Assembly: GCF_005491425.1 (NCBI RefSeq)
Contig: NZ_CP028083.1
Span: 3,564,001 to 3,628,000 of the forward strand
Origin: Lysinibacillus sp. SGAir0095
GTDB taxonomy: Bacteria > Bacillota > Bacilli > Bacillales_A > Planococcaceae
DNA length: 64,000 bases
Reading direction: 5' to 3'
The notes under the pieces were generated by a model. It saw only the letters and a list, made by a program, of their open reading frames with translations, did no database searches and was not told where the DNA came from. Shown in pieces: positions 39,822 through 49,532 of this stretch; the stretch's first letter is position 1; each line of letters starts with the position of its first letter. A program made the position numbers and the translations under genes.

Positions 39822-40514
39822 TTATTTGCGAGTGTTTTTAACAGCCTCTACTGTTTTCAAGGCTTGTTTCAAATCATCATAAATAATGTTTCCAACAACT
39901 ACTGTATCTGCCAAACGCGCCATCTCAGCGGCTTGCTCTGCGCTGGCAATACCACCACCGTAGAAAAGACGTGTATCATTTAAAACGTCTTTGACAGAAG
40001 CGACAATTTCTTCATCACCATACGTACCACTATATTCCAGATAGAAAATCGGCAGTTTAAAATAATTTTCGGCTAAACGTGCATAAGCAATCACATCATC
40101 CTTAGTTAAATCCGTTTTCGCATCCGTTACCTGAGCCACCTTACAATCCGGATTTAATACACAGTATCCTTCAGCAATTAGCTCGTCCCAAACTAGAATA
40201 TCACCATATTCTTTAATCGCCGCGTGATGCAAATCCTTTACCCATTTTGTATCCTGACTGTTTAATACACTTGGAATAAAGTAATAATCGAATCCTGCCA
40301 ATATTGCCTCTACATTGGAGATTTCCAATGCAACCGGCACTGAAAAACGTCTTACACGAAGTAAGATATCAATAACATTTTCTAGCGTTACATCATCTGT
40401 TCCACCAACCAAAATGACATCCGTACCAGATTCACATACTTTTTCTAAAGCTTCCTCTGAAATTTCCTTTGCTGGGTCAATTTTGAACACATGTCGCCAA
40501 TTTTTATAATCCAT
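39822..40514 (-). CDS. pcrB: Heptaprenylglyceryl phosphate synthase PcrB
   Basis: A 230-aa TIM-barrel prenyltransferase. It couples sn-glycerol-1-phosphate to heptaprenyl diphosphate, giving archaeal-type ether lipid precursors in Bacillales. Marks are WRHVFKIDPAKEISEEALE, VILVGGTDDVTLENV, IPSVLNSQDTKWVKDLHH, YLEYSGTYGD, RLFYGGGIASAEQA and the phosphate-site loop ADTVVVGNIIYDD. It is 68 nt upstream of pcrA and probably the first gene of pcrB-pcrA-ligA-camS. Confidence 0.95.
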   Translation of the reverse strand: MDYKNWRHVFKIDPAKEISEEALEKVCESGTDVILVGGTDDVTLENVIDILLRVRRFSVPVALEISNVEAILAGFDYYFIPSVLNSQDTKWVKDLHHAAIKEYGDILVWDELIAEGYCVLNPDCKVAQVTDAKTDLTKDDVIAYARLAENYFKLPIFYLEYSGTYGDEEIVASVKDVLNDTRLFYGGGIASAEQAAEMARLADTVVVGNIIYDDLKQALKTVEAVKNTRK

Positions 40515-40669
40515 TCGTTGCTTCCCACCTATCAGCCCTAAAAATCTTCATTTGTTTAGTCTTTATATTCGTCTTCAAGTATAACGTAAACTACCCTAAA
40601 GCGAAAAAGTTTTCATTCTTCCAACACTATTACATCAATGATTTTTTATACTAATCTTTTGTTGAAAGA

Positions 40670-40717
40670 CAAAAGGCCATTTAGTAAGTCTTGATCTTTC
40701 GACTAACTAAACAGCCT
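40670..40717 (-). terminator. Terminator of yerC
   Basis: Minus strand GGCTGTTTAGTTAGTC / GACTTACTAAATGGCC imperfect 16-bp stem followed by TTTTGTC, about 23 nt after the yerC stop. Confidence 0.78.
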
Positions 40718-40739
40718 ATTATTGTTTAATAGCTTATTA

Positions 40740-41057
40740 TTATTTAGAAGCTTGAAACGGTTTTTCGTCTGGATAAAGACGACCCAACATTTCATCATAA
40801 GTGTCGTTGCCATAATCAAAACAGCGTCGTACACGTGAAATCGTTGCTGTTGATGCACCCGTTTCCTTTTTGATGGATTCATAGGTTTTCTTTAAACGTA
40901 GTAAATGAGCAACTTCAAAACGTTGTGCTAACGATTGAATCTCGCTGATTGTACATAAATCATCAAAAAACATATAACATTCTTCTAGGTTTTTTAACTC
41001 TAATACAGCTTTAAATAATTGGTCTGTTTGATGCCCACGAATTTTATCGATCTGCAT
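40740..41057 (-). CDS. yerC: YerC/YecD family TrpR-like DNA-binding protein
   Basis: A 105-aa protein of the TrpR-like superfamily. The helix-turn-helix is visible: SEIQSLAQRFEVAHLLRLKK, then SIKKETGASTATISRVRRCFDYGND with the SxATISRVRR recognition helix. Its targets are unknown in Bacillus. It lies between yerB (24 nt upstream) and a terminator, and the yerA-yerB-yerC order is as in B. subtilis. Confidence 0.92.
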   Translation of the reverse strand: MQIDKIRGHQTDQLFKAVLELKNLEECYMFFDDLCTISEIQSLAQRFEVAHLLRLKKTYESIKKETGASTATISRVRRCFDYGNDTYDEMLGRLYPDEKPFQASK

Positions 41058-41081
41058 TTAGTATTCATCCTTTCATATTTG

Positions 41082-42125
41082 CTACGAATATTTTACCGAT
41101 GTAGGTATTCCTGGATTTGTCGGCACAAAATGAACCCACGTTTTTCCTGGAACTAATTTTACTTCACTACCATCTTCTTCTACTGCTTTTAATACGCCAT
41201 CTATGTTTTCCCAACGTACTTCTCGCATGATGCCTTGCTGGAATACAAAGGCAGTTCCACCAGAAGTAATATCAATTTCGCGACGACCTTCACTATCTAT
41301 AATGGAATGGCTCATTTCAAAAAATAAGACATTCGAAAGCTCTATTGGCTCATTTGTTAAAGAATCGATTGTCTCGGCATTCCCTGATTGTCGAGTATAA
41401 GTATTACTGTTTCCATCATAAGTGTACAAACTATTAAATGTATCATTTTTGCTATAAGTAATCGCTACGGATTCAGCCTCTGTCCCCATTTTAACACTTT
41501 CATCTTCTTTATAAAAAGTATACGACACTTTTTTCTGATAAAGAAGTGAAGTGCTCACTTTCTCTGCAGCGGTTTCTAGATTTGCACCAGGGAAGTAGGA
41601 ATTATGAGGTGCAACACGATCAGAAGAACGTTTAAACAGAATCCCATCATATTGCATACCGTTCACATTATCAACAACACCATTCATTAAGAGTTGCTGC
41701 GCTTCAGGACTATAGCCATGAGCAATGTAAAAAGCATCTAGCCCTACTGCTAGTTCAATAAAGTAATCTCGCGCACTACGAATCGGTCCTATTGTTTCAG
41801 GTATTTCTGATTGATATAACCCTAGTAATCTTGTAACATCTCCCTCTGCCAGCATTTCATAAATCACGTCTGCTGCGGCTATACCGGACTGAGGGCGTGC
41901 ATCTGGATGATTATTGATAGTTGCCAGAATAGGACGCTGCGTCATCTCATTTGAAATCCCTACACCTGTGAATGGAGTAACGTATGGTAATACAACCTCT
42001 TCCGTTACTGGTATTATTTCTTCTTCACTTGAATTTGTGCTTTCTTCTACAAGTTCCTCTTTGTCGCCACATCCAGCTAATAAATATACACAAGCCAATA
42101 CTGGAATAAATCGATTTTTACGCAT
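41082..42125 (-). CDS. yerB: DUF3048 lipoprotein YerB
   Basis: A 347-aa lipoprotein with lipobox YLLAGC and an acidic linker (EELVEESTNSSEEEI). The DUF3048 N-domain (ILATINNHPDARPQSGIAAADVIYEMLAEG, TRLLGLYQSEIPETIGPIRSARDYFIELA) precedes the C-domain (DITSGGTAFVFQQGIMREVRW, VPGKTWVHFVPT). It is displayed on the outer face of the membrane. Function unknown. AAAGGAG precedes the ATG. It lies 13 nt after yerA and 24 nt before yerC, in one operon. Confidence 0.9.
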   Translation of the reverse strand: MRKNRFIPVLACVYLLAGCGDKEELVEESTNSSEEEIIPVTEEVVLPYVTPFTGVGISNEMTQRPILATINNHPDARPQSGIAAADVIYEMLAEGDVTRLLGLYQSEIPETIGPIRSARDYFIELAVGLDAFYIAHGYSPEAQQLLMNGVVDNVNGMQYDGILFKRSSDRVAPHNSYFPGANLETAAEKVSTSLLYQKKVSYTFYKEDESVKMGTEAESVAITYSKNDTFNSLYTYDGNSNTYTRQSGNAETIDSLTNEPIELSNVLFFEMSHSIIDSEGRREIDITSGGTAFVFQQGIMREVRWENIDGVLKAVEEDGSEVKLVPGKTWVHFVPTNPGIPTSVKYS

Positions 42126-42138
42126 AGAATTCGCTCCT

Positions 42139-43869
42139 TTAGCGCATCACCGCAGGCAGCATCACTTTCTTTTTCATGACATCATATATACCTTGTGGAG
42201 TGATACGAATATATGGTAAATGTGTGGATTGTAAAAAGAATAATGTATAGATTGCATCCGAGTGGCAATATCCTCTTTCTTTTAATGCTCTTGTAAGCAG
42301 CTTTTCATATTCAATTAACTGTTCGACATCCCCGTCAAATAGTTCCCCATTAATTTTAAGAGGAATGGACGCAACTACTTCATTATTTTCTGCTAGAACG
42401 ATTCCACCATTTAATCTCTTTAATTCATTAAATGCAAACTTCATATCTTCTATGCTTTTTCCTATTAAAATAATTTCTCCAGTATTTGAATAAGAAGACG
42501 CAAAACCTTTTATATGCGTATCAAATCCTTTAAGCATTGTGTTAACACGCCATTTGCCTTTTCGATCGATTAACATAAGATAGCTTTCATCTTTGCCAAG
42601 TGCAAGCTCTTTTTTACTAAATTGAAGATTAATAGAAAAAGGCTTCGTAATGACCTCGTTCGTTAGATGAATCCCAATCGGCATTGAAAATTGAAAATCA
42701 TCATCTGTTAGATCAAACGGTATTTTGAAGGTTCCAAATTGATTCCAATTAATTTTTGGAAGAGCACTTACTTTCTTATTATCGCGCTTTAGCCAAACTC
42801 CTTTAGAGATAACTGATTCCGGATTAGGCGTTGTATCGTTTTCCAGAATATTCAAGGTAGCAAATCGTCCAGTTGCAATAAGACCATGTAAATGTGTCTT
42901 ATTGTAATATCTAGCAATATTGTATGAGGCCATATTATAGGCATCAATTGGTGTTACGCCTGCTTCAAGAGCAATGCGAATACATTTGTCCATAACACCA
43001 TCTTCATGGAATGCAGGAGTTGACCCATCTGTTGTCATCATTAAATGGTCAAAAATGTCTAGCTCCTTCTCTAAAATCCCTTTTAATAACTGCGGTAAAT
43101 CTGGACGAATGGATGAATAACGCAGCGTTACATCTAACCCATGCAGAATTCTTTTTTCTACTTCTTCGACTGTCATGGCTTCATGGTCACTATCTGCCCC
43201 AAACAGCTTCATACGAGCGAGTGTTTTTTCCGAAGCACCTGGAAAGTGTCCTTCTACTTTTTTCCCTTTGATTTTTGCCGCCTGTATCCAATTTAGCATT
43301 AAATCATCTCCACGCATTAAGCGTGGCCATCCTGTTAATTCGCCACCAAGCAGTACATCATCTCGTCCCAACCACTCTAGAACTGATTTATTTGTAAAAA
43401 TTTCATCCTCGTTTTGCAGCTCAGATTGTGAATCGAACCTAGCCCACCAATAAAACGAAAATGGCATTTTTTTTAGCTGGTCCATAATTGTAAACGCTTT
43501 CTCATTTGGCAACGAAAGGGCAAATGTCATATTATCCGCAATGAATGTTGTTGTACCTGTTTGAGCAGCATAGTCCGCAAATGAATGTGGATTATATAAT
43601 TGAGTCGGATGGACATGAGGTTCGATATATCCAGGGACAACAACTTTATTTTCCAGATCGACTACTTCCGTTTTAGAAAGATTTAATGGCATTTCACTTC
43701 CCACATAAACGATTCGACTACCTAATATCCAAATGTTTCCCACTAGCCATTTTTTTAGCACACTATGTAGAAAGCGAGCATTTTTTAGAACGATTGATGG
43801 GGCTAGTTTTCCATCAATAACAGCCACTTGTTTTCTAATTTCGTGTATCTTCCAGGTAGACTCTGGCAT
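42139..43869 (-). CDS. yerA: Adenine deaminase-like amidohydrolase YerA
   Basis: A 576-aa amidohydrolase with the AdeC architecture. An N-terminal metal-dependent domain (VVVPGYIEPHVHPTQLYNP with the HxH metal ligands, LGGELTGWPRLMRGDD, KGKKVEGHFPGAS, GADSDHEAM, MMTTDGSTP) is followed by the adenine-deaminase C-terminal domain (KGFASSYSNTGEIILIGKS). Adenine deaminase turns adenine into hypoxanthine, but B. subtilis YerA is not a proven adenine deaminase, so the substrate is open. The ATG at 43869 has GGAG 8 nt upstream. First gene of yerA-yerB-yerC. Confidence 0.88.
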   Translation of the reverse strand: MPESTWKIHEIRKQVAVIDGKLAPSIVLKNARFLHSVLKKWLVGNIWILGSRIVYVGSEMPLNLSKTEVVDLENKVVVPGYIEPHVHPTQLYNPHSFADYAAQTGTTTFIADNMTFALSLPNEKAFTIMDQLKKMPFSFYWWARFDSQSELQNEDEIFTNKSVLEWLGRDDVLLGGELTGWPRLMRGDDLMLNWIQAAKIKGKKVEGHFPGASEKTLARMKLFGADSDHEAMTVEEVEKRILHGLDVTLRYSSIRPDLPQLLKGILEKELDIFDHLMMTTDGSTPAFHEDGVMDKCIRIALEAGVTPIDAYNMASYNIARYYNKTHLHGLIATGRFATLNILENDTTPNPESVISKGVWLKRDNKKVSALPKINWNQFGTFKIPFDLTDDDFQFSMPIGIHLTNEVITKPFSINLQFSKKELALGKDESYLMLIDRKGKWRVNTMLKGFDTHIKGFASSYSNTGEIILIGKSIEDMKFAFNELKRLNGGIVLAENNEVVASIPLKINGELFDGDVEQLIEYEKLLTRALKERGYCHSDAIYTLFFLQSTHLPYIRITPQGIYDVMKKKVMLPAVMR

Positions 43870-44071
43870 TGTTAACACTCCTTTCTATTATTTATAAAAT
43901 TTATTTTGGTTAATCATTTTTTATACGCACATACTAACTTTGCTCAAAAATTGTTCAATTATTTATTGAGTATTTAGAAAAAATATAGTGTTTTTATCGT
44001 AACACAGCATTTTTTTAAAGAAAAGGTTAATATTTGTTATTTATTTACTTTGACAAAGGGAGTGACTTTAC

Positions 44072-44545
44072 ATGGAAGAGAATATTTCAGATAGAAGTGG
44101 TTTTGTCCGTTTAGCTCTGGGTACAGGTTTAACAGCATGTGGTATTGCTCATCTAGCAAAGGAATCGGGTAATCGCGGTTTAGGTGCTCTTTTCGTAGCA
44201 GCAGGTGCCATGAAAGTGGCAGAAGGCATTTTTCTTTACTGTCCTATGAAAGCGTTAATTAATTCCAATGTAAAAGAAGCGGTTGCAACAACTTTTAATG
44301 AGTATTTAGATGGCGATAGCATCATGAATGCCTATAACGATTTCTATACAGAAAAATGGGGTTCAGGATATTCTGGTTCTGGTACTTCTCAAACGGCTAA
44401 TAGTGGCGTCCATGCAAGTACGAATGTTGAGAAGGCTGCAAGTGATATAGGACAAATCGTATCTAATGCTACTCAAAATGACGCATTAAAAGATGTTGCT
44501 TCACAAGCTGTCAAAAGCGCTGCAAGTTCAGGTTCAGGTAAATAA
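44072..44545 (+). CDS. DUF2892 (YgaP-type membrane domain) protein with Ser/Gly/Ala-rich tail
   Basis: A 157-aa protein. Residues 1-70 form a two-helix membrane module of the DUF2892/YgaP-like type (FVRLALGTGLTACGIAHLA, FVAAGAMKVAEGIFLYCPMK with the CPMxAL end). Residues 75-157 are a soluble, low-complexity tail rich in Ser, Gly, Ala and Thr. It starts with ATG after GGGAG. Divergent from yerA and converging on purD, with hairpins between. Function unknown. Confidence 0.78.
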   Translation: MEENISDRSGFVRLALGTGLTACGIAHLAKESGNRGLGALFVAAGAMKVAEGIFLYCPMKALINSNVKEAVATTFNEYLDGDSIMNAYNDFYTEKWGSGYSGSGTSQTANSGVHASTNVEKAASDIGQIVSNATQNDALKDVASQAVKSAASSGSGK

Positions 44546-44609
44546 AATCGAATCTAAAAATAACGGGTTTAGCTGTAATTCAGCTTTTTCCCCGATTAGA
44601 TAAATTATG

Positions 44610-44640
44610 ACAAGGGGTATTGCCCCCTTGCCATTTTTAT
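44610..44640 (+). terminator. Terminator between the DUF2892 gene and purD
   Basis: CAAGGGG / CCCCTTG stem then CCATTTTTATT. A weaker AGCTG/CAGCT hairpin lies at about 44571-44585. It sits between the converging DUF2892 gene and purD and could act on both. Confidence 0.7.
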
Positions 44641-45896
44641 TATTGAAAGGTTCTCCACCCGATATCTTTACGATAGAAAAATTGATCCCACTGCAATTGT
44701 TCAATTCCCTTATATACCTGTTCCTGGGCTTCTCTTAATGTGGCTGCTTTTGCTGCAACTAAAAGAACACGTCCACCGTTCCCGACAAACTGATTCTCTT
44801 GGAGCTTAGTCCCAGCATGATATACATCATAATTTTCAGTTAAAGCATTTAAATCTGGAAGCGGATTACCTTTTTCTACTTCACCAGGATAACCTTCTGC
44901 TGCAATAACAACACCTAACATTGCTTCGTCAGACCATTGAAGGTCAAAATATTTTTCTTCCATTAGAGCTTTCATGAATAAACCGAAGTCTGATGCCATA
45001 CGCGGTAGAACCACTTGTGTTTCGGGATCCCCGAAACGAGCATTAAATTCAATCACTTTTGGCCCTTGCTTCGTTAAAATTAACCCCGCATAAAGGATTC
45101 CTGTAAATGAAACACCTTCCTCTTCCATCGCTTTAACTGTTGGTTCAACGATTTCAATATATGCTCGTGAAATATATTCTTGCGGAATTTGAGGTACTGG
45201 AGAATAAGCTCCCATTCCACCAGTGTTCGGCCCCTTATCGCCATCATATGCTCGCTTATGATCCTGTGCAATCACCATAGGATATATTTGTCCCTGATGA
45301 ACGAATGACATGAAGGAGAATTCTTCACCGTCTAAAAACTCTTCGATTACCACACGAGAAGATGACTCGCCAAATCGCTGATTGCCAATCATATCGTTAA
45401 CGGCTTCAATTGCCTCTTGCACCGTCATAGCAACAATAACTCCCTTACCTGCTGCTAATCCATCTGCCTTTACTACAATTGGTGCCCCTTGTTGTTGAAC
45501 ATAAGCAATGGCTTCTGCTGCATCCGTGAACGTTTCATAGTTCGCTGTTGGGATATTGTATTTTTTCATAATTTCTTTTGCGTAGGATTTACTGCCTTCA
45601 AGTTGAGCAGCTGCTTTTGTTGGACCAAAAATTTGTAGCCCTCTTGCTTGGAAAAAGTCAACAATTCCCCCAGCTAGAGGTTGTTCAGGTCCCACAAATG
45701 TTAACTCGACTTGGTTCTCTTTCGCAAATTGGGCAAGTCCTGCAAAATCCATTGCATCTAGAGGAACAATTTCAGCATCCTGTCGCATCCCATCATTTCC
45801 AGGAGCAACAAACACCTTATTTACAGATGGAGAGTCATTAAATTTCTTTGCAATAGCATGTTCACGTCCACCACTACCTATAACTAGAATGTTCAT
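44640..45896 (-). CDS. purD: Phosphoribosylamine-glycine ligase
   Basis: A 418-aa ATP-grasp enzyme that joins phosphoribosylamine to glycine, giving GAR (step 2 of IMP synthesis). Marks: MNILVIGSGGREHAIAKKF, VFVAPGNDGM, VEFTFVGPEQPL-type substrate loop, VKADGLAAGKGVIVA (ATP-grasp), EEFLDGEEFSFMSFVHQG, DKGPNTGGMGAYSPVP, EFNARFGDPETQVVLPRM. GGAGG is 8 nt before the ATG. Unlike in B. subtilis, it is about 300 bp from purH, with a terminator and a tandem repeat between, so it may be transcribed separately. Confidence 0.97.
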   Translation of the reverse strand: MNILVIGSGGREHAIAKKFNDSPSVNKVFVAPGNDGMRQDAEIVPLDAMDFAGLAQFAKENQVELTFVGPEQPLAGGIVDFFQARGLQIFGPTKAAAQLEGSKSYAKEIMKKYNIPTANYETFTDAAEAIAYVQQQGAPIVVKADGLAAGKGVIVAMTVQEAIEAVNDMIGNQRFGESSSRVVIEEFLDGEEFSFMSFVHQGQIYPMVIAQDHKRAYDGDKGPNTGGMGAYSPVPQIPQEYISRAYIEIVEPTVKAMEEEGVSFTGILYAGLILTKQGPKVIEFNARFGDPETQVVLPRMASDFGLFMKALMEEKYFDLQWSDEAMLGVVIAAEGYPGEVEKGNPLPDLNALTENYDVYHAGTKLQENQFVGNGGRVLLVAAKAATLREAQEQVYKGIEQLQWDQFFYRKDIGWRTFQ

Positions 45897-45942
45897 GTGA
45901 AATGCCTCCTATATTTTTATTGTTGAGATTGATTTTTGACTG

Positions 45943-46091
45943 ATTACGGGCGAGTTTTATTATTTTACATACTAAGTCGCTCGTTTACTTGCGACTATTA
46001 GCTTTTTACTTGTGAATTTCGCCTCTTTACTTGCGAATTTTTACTCTTTACTTGCGAGTTTCACAATTTTACTTGCGACTCGCCACTTTAC
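45943..46091. repeat. 21-bp tandem repeat between purH and purD (about eight units)
   Basis: Units begin at 45943, 45964, 45984, 46005, 46026, 46047, 46068 and 46087. The core is TTTACTTGCGA followed by a variable 10-nt part (for example ATTTTTACTC, GTTTCACAAT). The outer units are diverged (ATTACGGGCGA, TTTACATACTA, TTTACGGGC). All but the third and the last spacing are 21 bp. No protein frame is supported by a start or ribosome site. It lies in the leader of purD. Confidence 0.88.
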
Positions 46092-46145
46092 GGGCACCCT
46101 ACCAAACCTATTCCCGGCTCAGATTTTAAAAAACGCCCATTTTCC

Positions 46146-46178
46146 CTAAAAAAACGCCCGGCTCATCGCCGAGCGTTT
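46146..46178 (-). terminator. Terminator after purH
   Basis: Minus strand AAACGCTCGGC / GCCGGGCGTTT stem with one mismatch, then a run of seven T, 27 nt after the purH stop. It should end most transcripts of the main pur operon before purD. Confidence 0.85.
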
Positions 46179-46204
46179 TAATCCACTTCATACTGTATTC
46201 AAGA

Positions 46205-47731
46205 TTAGTGTTTAAAATGACGTACGCCTGTGAATACCATAACGATTCCATATTCATTTGCTTTGTCAATTGAATCTTGGTCCTTGATAGAGCCACCAGG
46301 CTGGATAATTGCTGTAATACCCGCTGCAGCAGCTGTTTCTACAGTGTCGCTCATCGGGAAGAATGCATCAGAAGCTAGAGCGGCCCCTTTTGCTTTATCC
46401 CCTGCTTGATCTAATGCAATTTTTGCAGAGCCAACACGATTCATTTGCCCAGCACCGACACCTAATGTCATTTGTGTATCTGTTACAACGATTGCGTTTG
46501 ATTTCACGTGTTTAACTACTGCCCAGCCAAGTTTTAAGGCTGCCCATTCTTCTTCAGTAGGTTCACGATCCGTCACTACCTTAATGTCTGCTTCAGCAAA
46601 TCCAAAAGTATCATCTTCTTGTACTAATAACCCGCCTTCAACAGAGACGACTTTTAACTTATCTTGGTTCTCTTGTGCAAAGTTAATTGTCATTAAACGA
46701 ATATTTTTCTTTTGTGTTAAGATTGCTAAAGCATCTTCTGTGAACGCAGGAGCAATAATGATTTCTAAGAAAATGCCGCTTAACTTTTCAGCTGTAGCCA
46801 CATCGACTTCACGGTTTAGTGCAATAATTCCACCGAAGATTGATGTTGAATCTGCCTCATATGCTTTATCGAAGGCTTCCTCAATGCTAGCACCAGTACC
46901 AACTCCACATGGGTTCATATGCTTAACTGCAACCGCAGCAGGAATATCAAACTCTTTTACGATTTGAAGGGCTGCATTACCATCTTGAATATTATTATAA
47001 GATAATTCTTTTCCGTGTAACTGAGTAGCATAAGCTAAAGAAAAATCCGAACCTAAACGTTTTTGATAGAAAGCGGCTTTTTGATGTGGGTTTTCACCAT
47101 AACGTAAAGTTTGCTTTAACTCATAAGTCATTGTAAGACTTTCTGGGAATTCTTCTTCAGTTAAGTAATTCGAGATGTATGAATCATACGCTGCTGTATG
47201 ACGGAATACTTTTGCTGCTAAACGTTTACGTGTTTCAAGAGTGGTTGACCCATCAACCTTTAATTCTTCAAGCACATTGGCATAATCATTTGAGTCTACA
47301 ATTACTGTTACATATTGATGGTTTTTCGCTGCAGAACGTAACATTGTTGGACCGCCGATATCAATATTTTCAATCGCGTCATCCCAAGTTACATTGGGTT
47401 TTGAAATTGTTTCTACAAACGGATACAGATTTACACAAACAATTTCAATCGGTTCGATACCATGTTCATTCATTTGTGCTTGATGAGAAGGATCATCGAA
47501 TTTGCCTAACAAACCACCGTGAATTAATGGGTTTAATGTTTTTACTCGGCCATCAAGAATTTCAGGGAATTTTGTTACTTCATCAACAGCTGTTACTGGA
47601 ACATTGTTATCTTGCAACATTTTTTTCGTACCACCAGTTGATAAAATCTCGTAGTCCAATGCTACTAGTTCTTTTGCAAATTCTAAAATACCATCTTTGT
47701 TAGAAACACTAATAAGTGCACGTTTCGTCAC
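46205..47731 (-). CDS. purH: AICAR transformylase / IMP cyclohydrolase
   Basis: A 508-aa bifunctional enzyme for the last two steps of IMP synthesis. The N-terminal IMP cyclohydrolase has [28 protein letters not shown] and [18 protein letters not shown]. The C-terminal transformylase has [27 protein letters not shown] with the catalytic Lys-His, [18 protein letters not shown] and the end RHFKH. The true start is GTG at 47731, with GGAGG 8 nt upstream. It lies 101 nt after purN; a terminator follows. Confidence 0.97.
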   Translation of the reverse strand: MTKRALISVSNKDGILEFAKELVALDYEILSTGGTKKMLQDNNVPVTAVDEVTKFPEILDGRVKTLNPLIHGGLLGKFDDPSHQAQMNEHGIEPIEIVCVNLYPFVETISKPNVTWDDAIENIDIGGPTMLRSAAKNHQYVTVIVDSNDYANVLEELKVDGSTTLETRKRLAAKVFRHTAAYDSYISNYLTEEEFPESLTMTYELKQTLRYGENPHQKAAFYQKRLGSDFSLAYATQLHGKELSYNNIQDGNAALQIVKEFDIPAAVAVKHMNPCGVGTGASIEEAFDKAYEADSTSIFGGIIALNREVDVATAEKLSGIFLEIIIAPAFTEDALAILTQKKNIRLMTINFAQENQDKLKVVSVEGGLLVQEDDTFGFAEADIKVVTDREPTEEEWAALKLGWAVVKHVKSNAIVVTDTQMTLGVGAGQMNRVGSAKIALDQAGDKAKGAALASDAFFPMSDTVETAAAAGITAIIQPGGSIKDQDSIDKANEYGIVMVFTGVRHFKH

Positions 47732-47832
47732 GAAAAAGACCTCCAATTATGTAAATAAATTAAGTAAAGCATTCCGAGAGAACCAAAGATTATGCTTCGC
47801 TCGAAATTAACAACCTAGAACTTCCACTTAAA

Positions 47833-48417
47833 TCAATGAACTATTCTAATTTCTTTTTTAAAGAGTTTTTGCAATGTCCTTGTGTAAAGCTCATGTTCGA
47901 CTGCATGAACCCTTGCTTCTGTTGCAGATCGATTTCCCACTACAACTTCCACTGCAGCCTGGCTTAGAATAGGACCAGTATCCATTCCTTCATCTACAAA
48001 ATGAACAGTTACCCCCGTTACTTTCACACCATGCTCCATTGCTTGTCCAATGGCATCCTTACCTGGAAAAGAAGGCAGTAAGGACGGGTGAATATTCACG
48101 ATTTGATTTCTGAAAGCTGACAGCAGGGTGTTACCAATTAGACGCATATATCCAGCAAGAATAACCCATTTTACTTCATGCTTCTTTAGAATATTAACAA
48201 TTTCCTGTTCATAATGAGCTTTTGATTCATAGTGTTTTGCAACGAATGAAAATACCGGGATATTGAAGTTTTCCGCTCTCTTCACAACGTAAGCATCCGG
48301 CTTATCTGTTACGACAATTTCGATTTGAGCATCTAGTTGTCCATTCTCAATTGCCTCTTGGATTGCTTGAAAATTACTTCCACTACCAGAAGCAAATACG
48401 GCAATTTTGGTTGTCAT
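47833..48417 (-). CDS. purN: Phosphoribosylglycinamide formyltransferase
   Basis: A 194-aa enzyme that formylates GAR using 10-formyl-tetrahydrofolate. Marks: IAVFASGSGSNFQAI, VILAGYMRLIGNTLLSAF, NIHPSLLPSFPGKDAI with the catalytic Asn-His, and GVTVHFVDEGMDTGPIL with the catalytic Asp. The purM stop and the purN ATG overlap (TAATG), so they are translationally coupled. Confidence 0.97.
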   Translation of the reverse strand: MTTKIAVFASGSGSNFQAIQEAIENGQLDAQIEIVVTDKPDAYVVKRAENFNIPVFSFVAKHYESKAHYEQEIVNILKKHEVKWVILAGYMRLIGNTLLSAFRNQIVNIHPSLLPSFPGKDAIGQAMEHGVKVTGVTVHFVDEGMDTGPILSQAAVEVVVGNRSATEARVHAVEHELYTRTLQKLFKKEIRIVH

Positions 48418-49472
48418 TAACTTAAGCTCCCATCATGGGATCCATTAAACACGACACCTTCGCCTTTAACTACGCGACCAATCTTGTATGCTTTTTCTCC
48501 GTTCTCTTCAGCAATGGCAAGTACCTTCTCTGCTTCAGAAGCAGGAACTGAAAGAACAAATCCAATACCCATATTGAAAACGTTATATAAATCTTTATCA
48601 GCTAAAGCTCCTTTGTCTTTTAAAAATTCAAAGATTGGCAATACTGGCCAGCTTCCTAGATTGATTTCAGTTGCTAATCCTTCAGGCATCATACGTGGAA
48701 GGTTTTCATAAAAGCCGCCGCCTGTAACATGAGCCATTCCATGAATTTTTGCTTGTTTTAGAATTTCCAGTACAGGTCTTGCGTAAATTTTGGTTGGTAC
48801 AAGCAAAGCTTCCCCGATTGGACCAAGCTTTTCGTATCCTTCCACAACCTCGTCAACTGCAAAGCCATTATCAGCAAAAACAATTTTGCGAACTAGTGAA
48901 TAACCGTTGGAGTGAACTCCGCTTGAAGCAAGACCAATCAGAACGTCACCCTCTGTAATTTCCTCACCAGTGACTACATTTGCTTTTTCACAAGCTCCTA
49001 CTGCAAATCCAGCTAGATCGTATTCATCTTCTTCATACAGTCCTGGCATTTCTGCTGTTTCGCCGCCAATTAAGGCACTACCAGCTTGCACACAGCCATC
49101 TGCCACACCTTTTACGATTTGTTCAATTTTCGCAGGTTCCGCTTTTCCTACTGCAACATAATCTAAGAAATATAGCGGCTCTGCACCTTGAGCAACGATA
49201 TCGTTAACACACATCGCTACACAATCCACACCAATTGTATCGTGTTTGTCGACCATAAATGCGAGCTTTAATTTTGTCCCAACACCGTCAGTACCTGAAA
49301 TAAGAACCGGTTCCTTTAAGTTTAAAGAGGACAAGTCAAACATGCCTCCGAAGCCACCAAACGTCCCCATGACACCTAAACGTTTTGTCCGTTCAACGTG
49401 GGATTTCATTCGATTTACCGCCTCGTAACCAGCTTCTATATTAACGCCCGCTTGTTCATATGCTTTTGACAT
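48417..49472 (-). CDS. purM: Phosphoribosylformylglycinamidine cyclo-ligase (AIRS)
   Basis: A 351-aa ATP-dependent enzyme that closes the imidazole ring, turning FGAM into AIR. Marks: [87 protein letters not shown] and [16 protein letters not shown]. It is downstream of purF by about 60 nt and overlaps purN at its stop. Confidence 0.97.
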   Translation of the reverse strand: MSKAYEQAGVNIEAGYEAVNRMKSHVERTKRLGVMGTFGGFGGMFDLSSLNLKEPVLISGTDGVGTKLKLAFMVDKHDTIGVDCVAMCVNDIVAQGAEPLYFLDYVAVGKAEPAKIEQIVKGVADGCVQAGSALIGGETAEMPGLYEEDEYDLAGFAVGACEKANVVTGEEITEGDVLIGLASSGVHSNGYSLVRKIVFADNGFAVDEVVEGYEKLGPIGEALLVPTKIYARPVLEILKQAKIHGMAHVTGGGFYENLPRMMPEGLATEINLGSWPVLPIFEFLKDKGALADKDLYNVFNMGIGFVLSVPASEAEKVLAIAEENGEKAYKIGRVVKGEGVVFNGSHDGSLS

Positions 49473-49532
49473 GACTTTTGAATCCTCCTCTAAATCATTT
49501 CACATTGCGTAATTACCTTTACGATCAATTCC

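Noticed and set aside
47179-47703. Plus-strand frame of 174 codons opposite purH
   Set aside because: Antisense shadow of purH; Leu/Gln/His-rich translation typical of reading a conserved gene backwards.
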